A DNA stretch of 11,387 nt from Flavobacteriaceae bacterium (GCA_023262245.1 JALRDC010000138.1:1-11387), one strand, 5' to 3'; positions 1 through 7,858 are shown, numbered from the stretch's first letter. Notes: a model not told the origin generated them from the letters alone. Made by a program: numbers and translations.

Positions 1-2813
1 CAGTTGCAAAAAGCGACTCTAACGTATTGTATGTTGGGGGGGGTGAAGCTACGGTAAGAGGAAATGTTTCTTCGGGTTATGGTGTCTGGAAAAGTGAGGA
101 TTCCGGTGCAACTTGGAAGTTTGCTGGTTTACCCAAATCCCGTCATATACCTAGAATCGTGATCGATCCTAATGATCACAATATTGTCTATGCTGCTGTA
201 CTAGGAAATATATACAAGCCTACATCAGAGCGGGGAGTATATAAAAGCACCGATGGTGGAAAAAGTTGGAAAAAGATCTTGTTTTCTAATAAAGACGCTG
301 GTGCAGTAGAAATTGTAATGGATCCGTCTAATCCTAGAGTATTGTACGCATCCACATGGCGTATAAACCGGACTCCTTACAGCTTAAATAGCGGTGGTGA
401 AGGATCTGCACTTTGGAAAAGTACCGATGAAGGAACAACTTGGAAAGAAATCAGCTTAAATGATGGTTTTGCAGAAGGAATCCTTGGAATTATTGGCGTA
501 ACAGTTTCACCAGTGAATCCACAACGAGTCTGGGCTATAGTAGAAAATAAAGCAGAAGGAGGCGTCTATCGTTCCGATGATGGAGGTCTTACTTGGAGTC
601 ATATCAACGACAGTAGAGCGTTGAGACAACGCGCTTGGTATTATTCAAAAATTTATGCCGATACTGAGGATGAAGATATTGTTTACGTAATGAATGTATC
701 ATATCACAAATCAAAAGATGGAGGAAAAACCTTTAAAAGGCATAATGCACCTCATGGTGATCATCACGACCTATGGATCGCTCCAGAGGACAATCAAAGA
801 CTAATTATTGCAGATGATGGAGGGGCACAGGTTTCTTATAACGCAGGAGAGACATGGACTACTTATCACAACCAACCTACGGCACAGTTTTATCGTGTAA
901 CAACAGATAATTCTTTTCCCTACAGAATTTATGTGGCGCAACAAGATAACTCTACTTTGAGAGTAAACTACCGTTCTGCAGGACGAGGTATCTCAGAAGA
1001 CGATTGGGAACCTACTGCTGGAGGAGAGTCGGCTCACATTGCTGTAGACCCTCTAGATAATGACATAGTTTATGGAGGTAGTTACGGAGGTTTCCTCACC
1101 AGAGTTAATCACAAAACAAATTCTGTAAGAGGAATCAATGTTTGGCCTGAAAACCCAATGGGATATGGTGCAGAGGGAATGAAATATCGTTTTCAGTGGA
1201 ACTTCCCAATTAATTTTAGCATTCACGATCCAAAGAAATTATATACTTTTTCAAATCATGTTCATGTTTCTGAAGATGAAGGACAAAGTTGGAAAATAAT
1301 TAGCCCAGATTTAACACGAAACGAACCCACTAAGCTAAAATCATCAGGAGGACCAATCACTCAAGACAATACAGGGGTAGAATATTACTGTACTATATTT
1401 GCAGCGAATGAATCCCCATTAAAAGAAGGAATGATGTGGGTAGGTAGTGATGATGGCTTACTTCACCTAACCCAGAACGGTGGTGAAACTTGGGAAAATA
1501 TTACACCGCCTAATATGCCAAAATGGTTAATGATCAACAGTATTGAACCTTCTCCTTTTGATCCAGCCGTTTGTTATGTTGCTGGAACTTTATACAAGAC
1601 AGGAGATTTTAAACCCTATCTGTACAAAACCACAGACTACGGTAAAACCTGGAGTTTAATTACAAATGGGATTCCTTCGGAACACTTCACAAGAGTTCTC
1701 AGAGCAGATCCTGCAAAAAAGGGCTTGTTATATGCAGGTACTGAAACAGGAATGTATGTCTCTCATGATGATGGAAACTCTTGGAATCCATTCCAATTGA
1801 ATCTACCCATTGTGCCAATCACAGATTTAACCATTAAAGAAAATAGTTTGATCGTGGCTACTCAGGGACGCAGTCTTTGGATTTTGGATGACCTTACGGT
1901 TCTTCATCAAGTAGATCAAAACACGGCAAGTAAGCCCATGACATTATTCAAACCAAAGGATAGCTATCGTACACAGGGTTCTGGAGGAAAACCATCACTC
2001 ACTCAGGGAGCGAATCTTCCCAACGGCGTAATTGTACATTATAATGTTAAAGATTTTAATCCTGAAGAAGATACTCTTGCTTTACATTTTAAAGAGCAAG
2101 ATGGAACTTTGATAAAAACATACAGTACCGCTGACGATGAAAATAAACTTGAAGTCAAAGCTGGAGGGAATACGTTTGTTTGGAATACGCGATACGAAGG
2201 AGCAGAAACCCTAGAAGGTATGATTTTTTGGAGTGCTTCTTTTTCCGGAGCCAAGGCAGTACCAGGAACCTATAAAGTGGTTCTTGAAAAGAACGGAACA
2301 ACTCAAGAACAAGATTTTGTAATCTTACCTGATCCAAGAGCAGAGGTTACTGTTTCTGAAATGAAACTTCAATTTGAATTTGTTAATCGTGTGAATGCAA
2401 CAGTTGATCAGGCTCACAAAGCGATAAAGAACATAAGGAGTATTCGCAAGAAGCTGGAAGATTTTGATACCAATTATAAAGAAAATGAGTCTGTTAGTGC
2501 TTTGAGAGAAAAAGCTACCGGGCTTAATGAAGCCTTAACAGCGATTGAAAAAGCACTGTATCAAACTCAGAATCGAAGTAATCAAGATCCCTTGAATTTC
2601 CCAATACGTTTGACTAATAAGTTGGGGCATTTAAACCGACTGGTTACAACCAATGATTTTCCACCTACGGATCAAGATGAAGAAGTACGAAAGTATCTTA
2701 CCGTCCAAGTGGAAGAACAACTAAAAGAATATAATAAGTTAATATCAGAAGATTTGGAAGCATTTAATAATGCTTTTGCAAAGTTAAACTTAGACTACCT
2801 AACGTTAAACTAA
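1..2813 (+). CDS. VPS10/sortilin-like Asp-box (BNR repeat) beta-propeller protein, 5'-truncated
   Basis: The gene is open from the left edge (frame starts at base 3) to a TAA at 2811-2813, so its N-terminus and any signal peptide lie outside the window. Numbering from the codon at 27 (a TTG that is probably an internal Leu), ten Asp-box motifs (S/T-x-D-x-G-x-T/S-W type) are visible near residues 23, 74, 132, 183, 229, 270, 415, 482, 535 and 579, for example SEDSGATW, STDGGKSW and TTDYGKTW. These are blade-turn signatures of sialidase/VPS10-type beta-propellers. The propeller seems to end near 620 (ATQGRSLWILDDL). Residues about 662-766 look like a FlgD-type beta domain (WNTRYEGAE, PGTYKVVLEKNG), and 770-925 is helical and charged. 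Flavobacterial homologues are usually annotated 'glycosyl hydrolase' or 'sortilin-like' and are about 1000 residues or more. No catalytic residues are evident, so hydrolase activity is unproven. It is probably exported or periplasmic. Confidence 0.88.
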   Translation, partial: VAKSDSNVLYVGGGEATVRGNVSSGYGVWKSEDSGATWKFAGLPKSRHIPRIVIDPNDHNIVYAAVLGNIYKPTSERGVYKSTDGGKSWKKILFSNKDAGAVEIVMDPSNPRVLYASTWRINRTPYSLNSGGEGSALWKSTDEGTTWKEISLNDGFAEGILGIIGVTVSPVNPQRVWAIVENKAEGGVYRSDDGGLTWSHINDSRALRQRAWYYSKIYADTEDEDIVYVMNVSYHKSKDGGKTFKRHNAPHGDHHDLWIAPEDNQRLIIADDGGAQVSYNAGETWTTYHNQPTAQFYRVTTDNSFPYRIYVAQQDNSTLRVNYRSAGRGISEDDWEPTAGGESAHIAVDPLDNDIVYGGSYGGFLTRVNHKTNSVRGINVWPENPMGYGAEGMKYRFQWNFPINFSIHDPKKLYTFSNHVHVSEDEGQSWKIISPDLTRNEPTKLKSSGGPITQDNTGVEYYCTIFAANESPLKEGMMWVGSDDGLLHLTQNGGETWENITPPNMPKWLMINSIEPSPFDPAVCYVAGTLYKTGDFKPYLYKTTDYGKTWSLITNGIPSEHFTRVLRADPAKKGLLYAGTETGMYVSHDDGNSWNPFQLNLPIVPITDLTIKENSLIVATQGRSLWILDDLTVLHQVDQNTASKPMTLFKPKDSYRTQGSGGKPSLTQGANLPNGVIVHYNVKDFNPEEDTLALHFKEQDGTLIKTYSTADDENKLEVKAGGNTFVWNTRYEGAETLEGMIFWSASFSGAKAVPGTYKVVLEKNGTTQEQDFVILPDPRAEVTVSEMKLQFEFVNRVNATVDQAHKAIKNIRSIRKKLEDFDTNYKENESVSALREKATGLNEALTAIEKALYQTQNRSNQDPLNFPIRLTNKLGHLNRLVTTNDFPPTDQDEEVRKYLTVQVEEQLKEYNKLISEDLEAFNNAFAKLNLDYLTLN

Positions 2814-2820
2814 AACCTCA

Positions 2821-3360
2821 TTGTATTATAATTATATCAAGGCTTTACATTTGATCTTTGTGATCACCTGGTTTGCTGGATTGTTTTACATTCCTAGATT
2901 ATTCATCTATCATATTGAAGCAACAAGAAAACCAAAGACAGAAGCAGATATACTTATTAAGCAATTCAAAATCATGTCCAAACGGCTATGGTATATCATT
3001 ACTTGGCCCTCCGCACTATTGTCAATTATCTTTGCCGTTTGGCTCCTGGTTTTAATGCCCTCATGGCTGGCACAAAGCTGGATGCATCTTAAGCTTACTT
3101 TTGTATTTTTATTACTAGCCTATCATCTTAAAACCCATCAATTTTTTTTGAGACTGCAAAAGGATAAAATTAGTTTCAGCAGTATGTTCATGAGGATTTG
3201 GAACGAAGGAGCTACACTGTTGCTTTTTGCTATAGTTTTTTTGGTAATTCTAAAGGATAGTTTACATTGGATAAGTGGTGTTTTAGGAATTTTAGGTTTA
3301 GGTGTTATTTTGTTGCTAGGCATACGACTCTATAAAAGAACACGAAAGAAACATGATTAA
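2821..3360 (+). CDS. hemJ: HemJ-like / CopD-family membrane protein (predicted protoporphyrinogen IX oxidase)
   Basis: A 179-residue protein with four to five hydrophobic segments (about 7-28, 57-79, 86-104, 132-146, 150-168). It has the HemJ/UPF0093 pattern: early His10, W17-F-A-G-L-F-Y-I-P-R26-L-F-I-Y-H31, a cytoplasmic KRLW segment at 54-57, WMHLKL at 87-92 and W-N-E129 near the C-terminus. HemJ oxidises protoporphyrinogen IX to protoporphyrin IX in the inner membrane. Databases often label these flavobacterial proteins simply 'CopD family'. The start is TTG at 2821: an in-frame TAA lies at 2806-2808 and the first in-frame ATG is only at residue 52, which would remove the first helix and the conserved His. 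It begins 7 nt after the propeller gene and its last 8 nt overlap the histidine kinase, so the three genes are probably co-transcribed. The family is likely. The enzymatic role is inferred from homology. Confidence 0.8.
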   Translation: MYYNYIKALHLIFVITWFAGLFYIPRLFIYHIEATRKPKTEADILIKQFKIMSKRLWYIITWPSALLSIIFAVWLLVLMPSWLAQSWMHLKLTFVFLLLAYHLKTHQFFLRLQKDKISFSSMFMRIWNEGATLLLFAIVFLVILKDSLHWISGVLGILGLGVILLLGIRLYKRTRKKHD

Positions 3361-4825
3361 AGGGTTTAAATTTCCAAAAAAGGTCTCCTTTCGTACGCGG
3401 TTATTCATGGTCATGATTGGCATGCTGTTAATTGCGGGATTATTGATTTTGGGAACTACAACCATTCAATATGAATCCCAAAGGGAAAATTATCACCTGG
3501 GTCGCTTAGCTCGAAAAGAAAAACAAATTCAAACCCATGTAGATTATTTGGCTCAGAAAAATGGGTTAATGGACAAACCTTATGAGATTTGGCAAAAATA
3601 CAGCTCAGATTTTGAAAAAATAAACAGCATTCACAATGTTCAGTACTCACTTTTCACTTTAAAAGGAGACCCCCTGTTTATCTATCACTCTCCCTTAGAA
3701 GTTGTCGCCAACAATTACAAATTAAATCAGGAGTTACTCAGCAAAATTAAAAATTCAAACAACAGTGCTTATATAGAACATTACAAATCTGATATCGATA
3801 ATTTTCACGCCTCTTATAAAATATTAAAAGATCGATTTGGACAACCTTACGCCATCTTGTTCTTTCCCTATTTTGAGGATGTTTCTATTTCTGAAAACGA
3901 ATTAAATACCTTTATTGAAAACCTGTATCAAATTTATGTGTTACTCTTGGTAGGGGTTATTCTCATTGCTTATTTTTTATCAAAATTCATTACCCGATCT
4001 TTGGAAACAATAAAAGTGCGAATGGGAGAAATGCGTTTAGAAAAAAAGAATGAAAAAATCTATTTAAAAAACGCAACTCGGGAAATTGATAGCTTAGTTA
4101 ATTCTTACAATAAAATGGTAGATGATTTGGCTGAGAGTGTAGAAAAATTAGCAAAGACAGAGCGCCAACAAGCATGGCAAGAAATGGCAAGACAGGTAGC
4201 CCATGAAATAAAAAACCCACTTACCCCCATGCGTCTTACCATTCAAAGTTTTCAGCATCGTTATGATCCAAACGATCCGGATATAAAGAAAAAGGTTAAT
4301 GATTTTTCTAGTTTGTTAATTCAACAGATTGATACTATGAGTGAGGTTGCAGAAGCATTCTCAGATTTTGCAACACTTCCCAAACCTAATATGAAAGAAT
4401 GTGATCTGGTAGAACTCACTCAAATGGCAGTTAATATTTTTGATCAAGAACACATTGTTTTTACCACTGATCAAGCACATATCTATCATAAGTTGGATCG
4501 CACCCAATGGGTGCGTGTCATAACGAACTTAGTTCAAAATGCATTACAATCGGTTCACAAAAATAAAACGCCACATATAGGGATTCAACTTAGAACAGAA
4601 CCCAACCAAACCATATTAACCATTACAGATAACGGAAGTGGAATTCCCTCAGAAATAAGAGAAAAAGTTTTCGAACCCAAATTTACTACCAAAAACTCTG
4701 GAATGGGGCTTGGACTGGGTATCGTAAAAAATATCATTGAATCTCATAATGGAAAAATAAGTTATGTGTCCAAAATGAAGAAAGGAACTACTTTTACTAT
4801 TGAGCTTCCTAGAACAGTGTCTTAA
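3353..4825 (+). CDS. Membrane sensor histidine kinase (HAMP-HisKA-HATPase, NtrY-like core)
   Basis: A 490-residue kinase. TM1 is about 16-35, followed by a ~155-residue extracytoplasmic sensor region (36-190) and TM2 at about 192-210. A HAMP-like linker runs to ~265. The dimerisation/phosphoacceptor motif is QVAHEIKNPLTPMRL with His284. The ATPase domain shows the N-box N392-L-V-Q-N396, G1 D426-N-G-S-G430, F-box F440-E-P-K-F444 and G2 G450-M-G-L-G-L-G456, so all catalytic elements are present. The H-box resembles NtrY-type kinases. No receiver or DNA-binding domain is fused and no response regulator lies in the window, so it is an orphan here. The ATG at 3353 lies 8 nt inside the end of the hemJ-like gene, implying translational coupling. 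Its 3' end overlaps the convergent acyltransferase gene by 4 nt. The signal it senses cannot be read from the sequence. Confidence 0.93.
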   Translation: MIKGFKFPKKVSFRTRLFMVMIGMLLIAGLLILGTTTIQYESQRENYHLGRLARKEKQIQTHVDYLAQKNGLMDKPYEIWQKYSSDFEKINSIHNVQYSLFTLKGDPLFIYHSPLEVVANNYKLNQELLSKIKNSNNSAYIEHYKSDIDNFHASYKILKDRFGQPYAILFFPYFEDVSISENELNTFIENLYQIYVLLLVGVILIAYFLSKFITRSLETIKVRMGEMRLEKKNEKIYLKNATREIDSLVNSYNKMVDDLAESVEKLAKTERQQAWQEMARQVAHEIKNPLTPMRLTIQSFQHRYDPNDPDIKKKVNDFSSLLIQQIDTMSEVAEAFSDFATLPKPNMKECDLVELTQMAVNIFDQEHIVFTTDQAHIYHKLDRTQWVRVITNLVQNALQSVHKNKTPHIGIQLRTEPNQTILTITDNGSGIPSEIREKVFEPKFTTKNSGMGLGLGIVKNIIESHNGKISYVSKMKKGTTFTIELPRTVS

Positions 4826-5556
4826 ATGTTCAAGCCTTTTTTAATAACGGTCTCCAGGCTATCAATTAATGCTTCTTTTTTGTTTTGATCATTATGAAAC
4901 GGGTCATGAAATGTAAAGCTCAAGTCATTTCTTAAAGGCATTGGGAAATAATTTTGAGCAGAAAATTTCCATGAATTATTGATACTTATTGGGACTATAT
5001 AAGCATTGGGCATGGTTTTTAGTAAAGTCAAAAGCCCAGAACGGTGAAAGGCTCTCATCTGTCCGTCCTTTGAACGTGTCCCTTCAGGAAAAATAATGAC
5101 AGAATGGTTTTTTTCTGTTAATCGTTTACCAAATGCTTCTAATTTATCAATTGCTTCTTTCGGTTTTTTTCTGTCGATCAAAACAGACCCTCCATGTCTA
5201 AGATTAAACGAAACACTTGGAATACCTTTTCCTAATTCTATTTTACTTACAAACTTTACATGGTATTTTCGCAAATGCCAGATTAGGGGTGGAATATCAA
5301 AAGTACTTTGATGATTAGAAACAAAGATGATCGAGTGATTTTCAGGGAGCGGTGTTGTAAACTTTAAACGACTTCGGGAGCCAATTAAATTCAAACACCT
5401 CAGGATAAAGAAGTTTAATAGGTCAACCGTTTTTTTATGTGCTCCATAGCCAAAAAGATTATGAGCAATCCATTGCAAAGGATGGAAGAGGACTAGTGAA
5501 CTTCCGAAACATAAATAAAAAATAAGACTAAGTGGATAACTCAAAATAGTTTTCAT
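4822..5556 (-). CDS. plsC: 1-acyl-sn-glycerol-3-phosphate acyltransferase (PlsC/LPLAT family)
   Basis: A 244-residue protein. A hydrophobic N-terminal segment (about 5-27) would anchor it at the inner membrane. The acyltransferase motifs are in order: motif I N81-H-Q-S-T-F-D87 (catalytic HX4D), motif II G-S-V-L-I-D-R129, motif III F156-P-E-G-T-R-S162, and motif IV around V188-P-I190. The family transfers a fatty acyl group to the sn-2 position of lysophosphatidic acid to give phosphatidic acid. Length is normal. It starts at ATG 5556, 29 nt downstream of the stop codon of the bacilliredoxin gene on the same strand, with no promoter-like box in the gap, so the two are probably one transcript. 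Some flavobacteria carry several paralogues, and acylation of another lipid (for example an aminolipid) is possible. Confidence 0.92.
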   Translation of the reverse strand: MKTILSYPLSLIFYLCFGSSLVLFHPLQWIAHNLFGYGAHKKTVDLLNFFILRCLNLIGSRSRLKFTTPLPENHSIIFVSNHQSTFDIPPLIWHLRKYHVKFVSKIELGKGIPSVSFNLRHGGSVLIDRKKPKEAIDKLEAFGKRLTEKNHSVIIFPEGTRSKDGQMRAFHRSGLLTLLKTMPNAYIVPISINNSWKFSAQNYFPMPLRNDLSFTFHDPFHNDQNKKEALIDSLETVIKKGLNI

Positions 5557-5585
5557 CCCCTTATTACATACTTTTTATTTGTGAT

Positions 5586-5996
5586 TTAACAATGATCGTT
5601 ATAGGCCGCTTTTAAATTTTCTGCAATAAGCGCTGCAGGGCGACCTTCAATATGATGACGCTCAATCATATGCACTAATGCTCCATCCTTAAACAGTGCG
5701 ATACTTGGAGAGGAAGGAGGAAAAGGCACCATCATATCTCGAGCACTCTTAGTAGCCTCGGTATCTACACCAGCAAAAACGGTTACCAGTTGATCCGGAG
5801 TTTTTTCGCTTTGTAAAGAAATGTGAACTCCAGGTCTTGCATTGGCTGCTGCACAACCACAAACAGAGTTTACAACTACAAGGGTAGTACCAGATTTTGC
5901 TAAAGCTTTTGAAACATCTTCTGAAGTCGCTAACTCGTTAAATCCAATATTTGTTAGCTCTTCACGCATGGGTTTTACTAATTCTTCTGGGTACAT
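5586..5996 (-). CDS. BrxA/BrxB-family bacilliredoxin (YphP-like thiol-disulfide protein)
   Basis: With the start at ATG 5996 the protein has 136 residues beginning MYPEELVKPMREELT, which is how many family members begin. It has the thioredoxin-like fold signature of the family, with the C-G-C redox motif (Cys46 and Cys48) in the segment VNSVCGCAAANARP, and a cysteine as the final residue. Bacilliredoxins remove bacillithiol from mixed disulfides on proteins. Whether this organism makes bacillithiol cannot be judged from the window. A reading frame continues upstream to TTG 6011, adding MKKKI. I prefer ATG 5996 because the TTG overlaps a good promoter box (TATCTTTG, 6009-6016) and the extension is just poly-Lys from an A-tract. 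It is the first gene of a likely two-gene unit with plsC, divergent from the DjlA-like gene. Confidence 0.93.
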   Translation of the reverse strand: MYPEELVKPMREELTNIGFNELATSEDVSKALAKSGTTLVVVNSVCGCAAANARPGVHISLQSEKTPDQLVTVFAGVDTEATKSARDMMVPFPPSSPSIALFKDGALVHMIERHHIEGRPAALIAENLKAAYNDHC

Positions 5997-6008
5997 AATT
6001 TTTTTTTT

Positions 6009-6035
6009 CAAAGATATAAATTAATGCAATCTCAA
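6009..6035 (-). promoter_or_regulatory. Bacteroidota sigma-A promoter candidate for the bacilliredoxin-plsC unit
   Basis: On the minus strand there is a perfect TAnnTTTG box (TATCTTTG, plus positions 6009-6016). It is preceded after 16 nt by TTG (plus 6033-6035), matching the -33/-7 arrangement known for Bacteroidota, though with a short spacer. Transcription would begin a few bases into the A-tract, leaving only about 5-10 nt before ATG 5996. Confidence 0.6.
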
Positions 6036-6041
6036 AGGGTT

Positions 6042-6071
6042 TTGTAGCCCCAATTTTATTTGTCAAATTTG
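6042..6071 (+). promoter_or_regulatory. Weak sigma-A promoter candidate for the TerB-DnaJ / HupE genes
   Basis: TTG at 6042-6044, a 19-nt spacer and CAAATTTG at 6064-6071, one mismatch from TAnnTTTG, sit about 20 nt before the ATG at 6092. The box is itself palindromic, which lowers its specificity. It is back-to-back with the opposite promoter and their TTG elements are 6 nt apart. Confidence 0.35.
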
Positions 6072-6091
6072 TACAAAATGAAAGACCGATT

Positions 6092-6814
6092 ATGATTAAA
6101 TGGATAGCGGCGTTTTTTGGCTATTTCCTTTTTAGATTTCCTGGAGCCCTATTAGGATTTTTTATTGGGGGAATGATGGATCAACTCTTTGGAGGGTCTA
6201 CAACCTTTTTTCAAACGCGTGTCTCAAACTCTACTACGGGAAATTTCCAGCTCAATCTCCTTGCTCTTTCTGCGTTGGTCATTAAAGCTGACGGACAAGT
6301 AAAAGCACAGGAGTTACAATTTGTAAGAAACTTTTTTATAGCAAACTATGGTAGAGTAGAAGCATCAATTCTTTTTGAAACCTTTAATGAACAGGTAAAA
6401 AAAGAAGTTCAAAACATAAGTGCGCTCACACAAATTTTTGTTACAAGAACCGCCTATGAAACCCGACTTCAAATAGTGCATTTTCTTTTTGGCGTTGCCA
6501 ATGCAGATGGTACCATTTCTCAAACAGAACTCGATAAAATTCAACAAATTGCAGCTGCATTAGGTATTCGAGTTGCTGATTATGAGAGCATCAAAGCCAT
6601 GTTCCTGAAAGCAACTGATAGCGCGTATAAAATTTTGGAAATTACTCCAGAAGCTACTGCTGCAGAAATCAAAAAAGCTTATAGAGAAATGGCTAAAAAA
6701 TACCACCCCGATAAATTGCAATCAAAAGACCCTGCTTTAGTGAAGGGTGCTCAGGAAAAATTTCAAGAAGTTCAAAAGGCTTATGAGGCCATTCAAAAAG
6801 AAAGAGGATTATAA
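6092..6814 (+). CDS. TerB-DnaJ domain membrane co-chaperone (DjlA-like)
   Basis: A 240-residue protein in three parts. The first is a glycine-rich hydrophobic N-terminus (about 4-27, G-A-L-L-G-F-F-I-G-G-M) resembling the dimerising membrane segment of DjlA. The second is a TerB-like all-helical domain (about 53-165) with the repeated pattern K-A-D-G-Q and N-A-D-G-T, near D67 and D139. The third is a C-terminal J-domain (about 177-240) with the DnaK-stimulating H205-P-D207 motif in K-K-Y-H-P-D-K-L. This order is that of DjlA, a membrane-anchored DnaK co-chaperone. DjlA itself affects envelope-stress signalling in E. coli, and whether that holds here is unknown. Its TAA overlaps the ATG of the HupE-like gene by one base (TAATG), indicating coupling. 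The ATG at 6092 gives the complete membrane segment. Confidence 0.9.
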   Translation: MIKWIAAFFGYFLFRFPGALLGFFIGGMMDQLFGGSTTFFQTRVSNSTTGNFQLNLLALSALVIKADGQVKAQELQFVRNFFIANYGRVEASILFETFNEQVKKEVQNISALTQIFVTRTAYETRLQIVHFLFGVANADGTISQTELDKIQQIAAALGIRVADYESIKAMFLKATDSAYKILEITPEATAAEIKKAYREMAKKYHPDKLQSKDPALVKGAQEKFQEVQKAYEAIQKERGL

Positions 6815-7389
6815 TGGAAACACTTTGGTTTTATTTAAAGCTTGGTTTTTGGCATGTAATTGATTGGGAAGGTTTGGATCATTTTTATTTTATAATTACA
6901 CTAGCCATGCCTTTTGCATTTTATCAAGGCAAGAAGTTACTCTGGTGGGTAACGCTTTTTACCCTTGGGCACACCTTCTCTTTAGTGGGAAATTTTTATG
7001 CTGGAATAACCTTTTCCGCCTATTGGATTGAATTATTGATCCCCATTACCATTGGACTTAATGCAATTACTTTATTTTTTCCTTCACAGCACGAGATGAT
7101 GCTAAGTAAATCTTTTTTCTTTCCCTTCATAACTTTAGTTTTTGGAGTGATTCATGGTTTGGGCTTTGGCCGTTATTTTACCATGCTTATTCCTCAAGAC
7201 GCTGTCAGTTTGTCTTTATTTTCATTTGCCGTAGGGGTCGAGCTGGCTCAAATTATGATTGTACTAGGAGTGCTTATTCTAAGTTATATAATCACGCACA
7301 AATTCCGACAGTCTAAAAAGAAATGGGAATTTCTAGTTGGAGCAATGATTCTTTCCCAAGCCTTAGGAATGATTTTTGAACGAATTTAA
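6814..7389 (+). CDS. HupE/UreJ-family membrane protein
   Basis: A 191-residue, strongly hydrophobic protein with six to seven membrane segments. Family landmarks are present: H14 and the G-L-D22-H23-F motif in the first loop and helix, T-L-G-H53-T-F-S, E73 in a membrane helix, V-I-H114-G-L-G-F, and F-A-V-G-V-E143-L-A-Q. Intramembrane His, Asp and Glu residues in these positions are why HupE/UreJ proteins are considered nickel or cobalt permeases, or metal-handling accessory proteins. No urease or hydrogenase genes are nearby, so nickel is not supported by context and the substrate is unknown. The shorter flavobacterial relatives lack a cleaved signal peptide, and this one also starts directly near the first helix. 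The start codon is fixed by the TAATG overlap with the preceding gene. Confidence 0.85.
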   Translation: METLWFYLKLGFWHVIDWEGLDHFYFIITLAMPFAFYQGKKLLWWVTLFTLGHTFSLVGNFYAGITFSAYWIELLIPITIGLNAITLFFPSQHEMMLSKSFFFPFITLVFGVIHGLGFGRYFTMLIPQDAVSLSLFSFAVGVELAQIMIVLGVLILSYIITHKFRQSKKKWEFLVGAMILSQALGMIFERI

Positions 7390-7423
7390 ATAAGATTAAA
7401 TCCTAAATACTATCTTCGTATTA

Positions 7424-7855
7424 ATGGGGAAAGAGAAGCAAGAAAAGTACGACAAAGCCTACTTAAGAATGGCTAAAACATGGGGACAGCTTTCCTACTG
7501 TGAACGAAAAAAAGTAGGAGCCCTAATTGTTAAAGATCGTATGATCATCTCTGATGGGTATAATGGGACCCCTTCGGGTTTTGAAAATGTTTGTGAGGAT
7601 GAAGAAAATTACACAAAATGGTATGTGCTTCATGCGGAAGCTAACGCAATATTAAAAGTTGCAGCTTCCACACAATCATGTAAAGGAGCTACGTTATACA
7701 TAACTCTTTCTCCTTGTAAAGAGTGTAGCAAATTGATCCATCAGTCTGGAATTGTACGGGTAGTTTATGCTAAAGCCTACAAGGATGTGTCAGGATTAGA
7801 ATTTTTAGAAAAAGCGGGAGTTGCTTTAAGTCATATAGCAGAAGAAATACTTTAA
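7424..7855 (+). CDS. dCMP deaminase / ComEB-type cytidine deaminase
   Basis: A 143-residue zinc deaminase. The catalytic motif is H70-A-E72-A-N-A-I-L, with Glu72 as proton shuttle, and the second zinc motif is S-P-C98-K-E-C101. The segment G-Y-N-G-T-P-S-G-F (45-53) is the substrate-binding signature of dCMP deaminases and separates it from tRNA adenosine or cytosine deaminases. The enzyme converts dCMP to dUMP, feeding thymidylate synthesis. An alternative annotation is ComEB. The gene follows HupE by 34 nt and precedes the S41 peptidase gene by 3 nt. A TATCTTCG sequence at 7411-7418 resembles a -7 box but has no TTG partner at the right distance, so I assume read-through from upstream genes. 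Confidence 0.93.
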   Translation: MGKEKQEKYDKAYLRMAKTWGQLSYCERKKVGALIVKDRMIISDGYNGTPSGFENVCEDEENYTKWYVLHAEANAILKVAASTQSCKGATLYITLSPCKECSKLIHQSGIVRVVYAKAYKDVSGLEFLEKAGVALSHIAEEIL

Positions 7856-7858
7856 AGT

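Noticed and set aside
2039..2337. Minus-strand open frames inside the propeller gene
   Set aside because: Both lie antisense to strongly conserved coding sequence and give low-complexity Ser/Leu-rich peptides, typical frame shadows.
5997..6011. TTG start giving a five-residue longer bacilliredoxin
   Set aside because: The codons come from an A-tract and overlap a perfect TAnnTTTG box. ATG 5996 gives the usual family N-terminus.
7411..7418. TATCTTCG as a promoter box for the deaminase gene
   Set aside because: It has one mismatch in the key TTTG part and no TTG at 16-19 nt upstream. It is only 5 nt from the ATG.
7568..7582. Hairpin ACCC-CTTC-GGGT followed by TTTT, terminator-like
   Set aside because: It has only four base pairs and lies inside the deaminase coding region, in codons for the conserved G-T-P-S-G-F motif, so it is explained by protein constraint.
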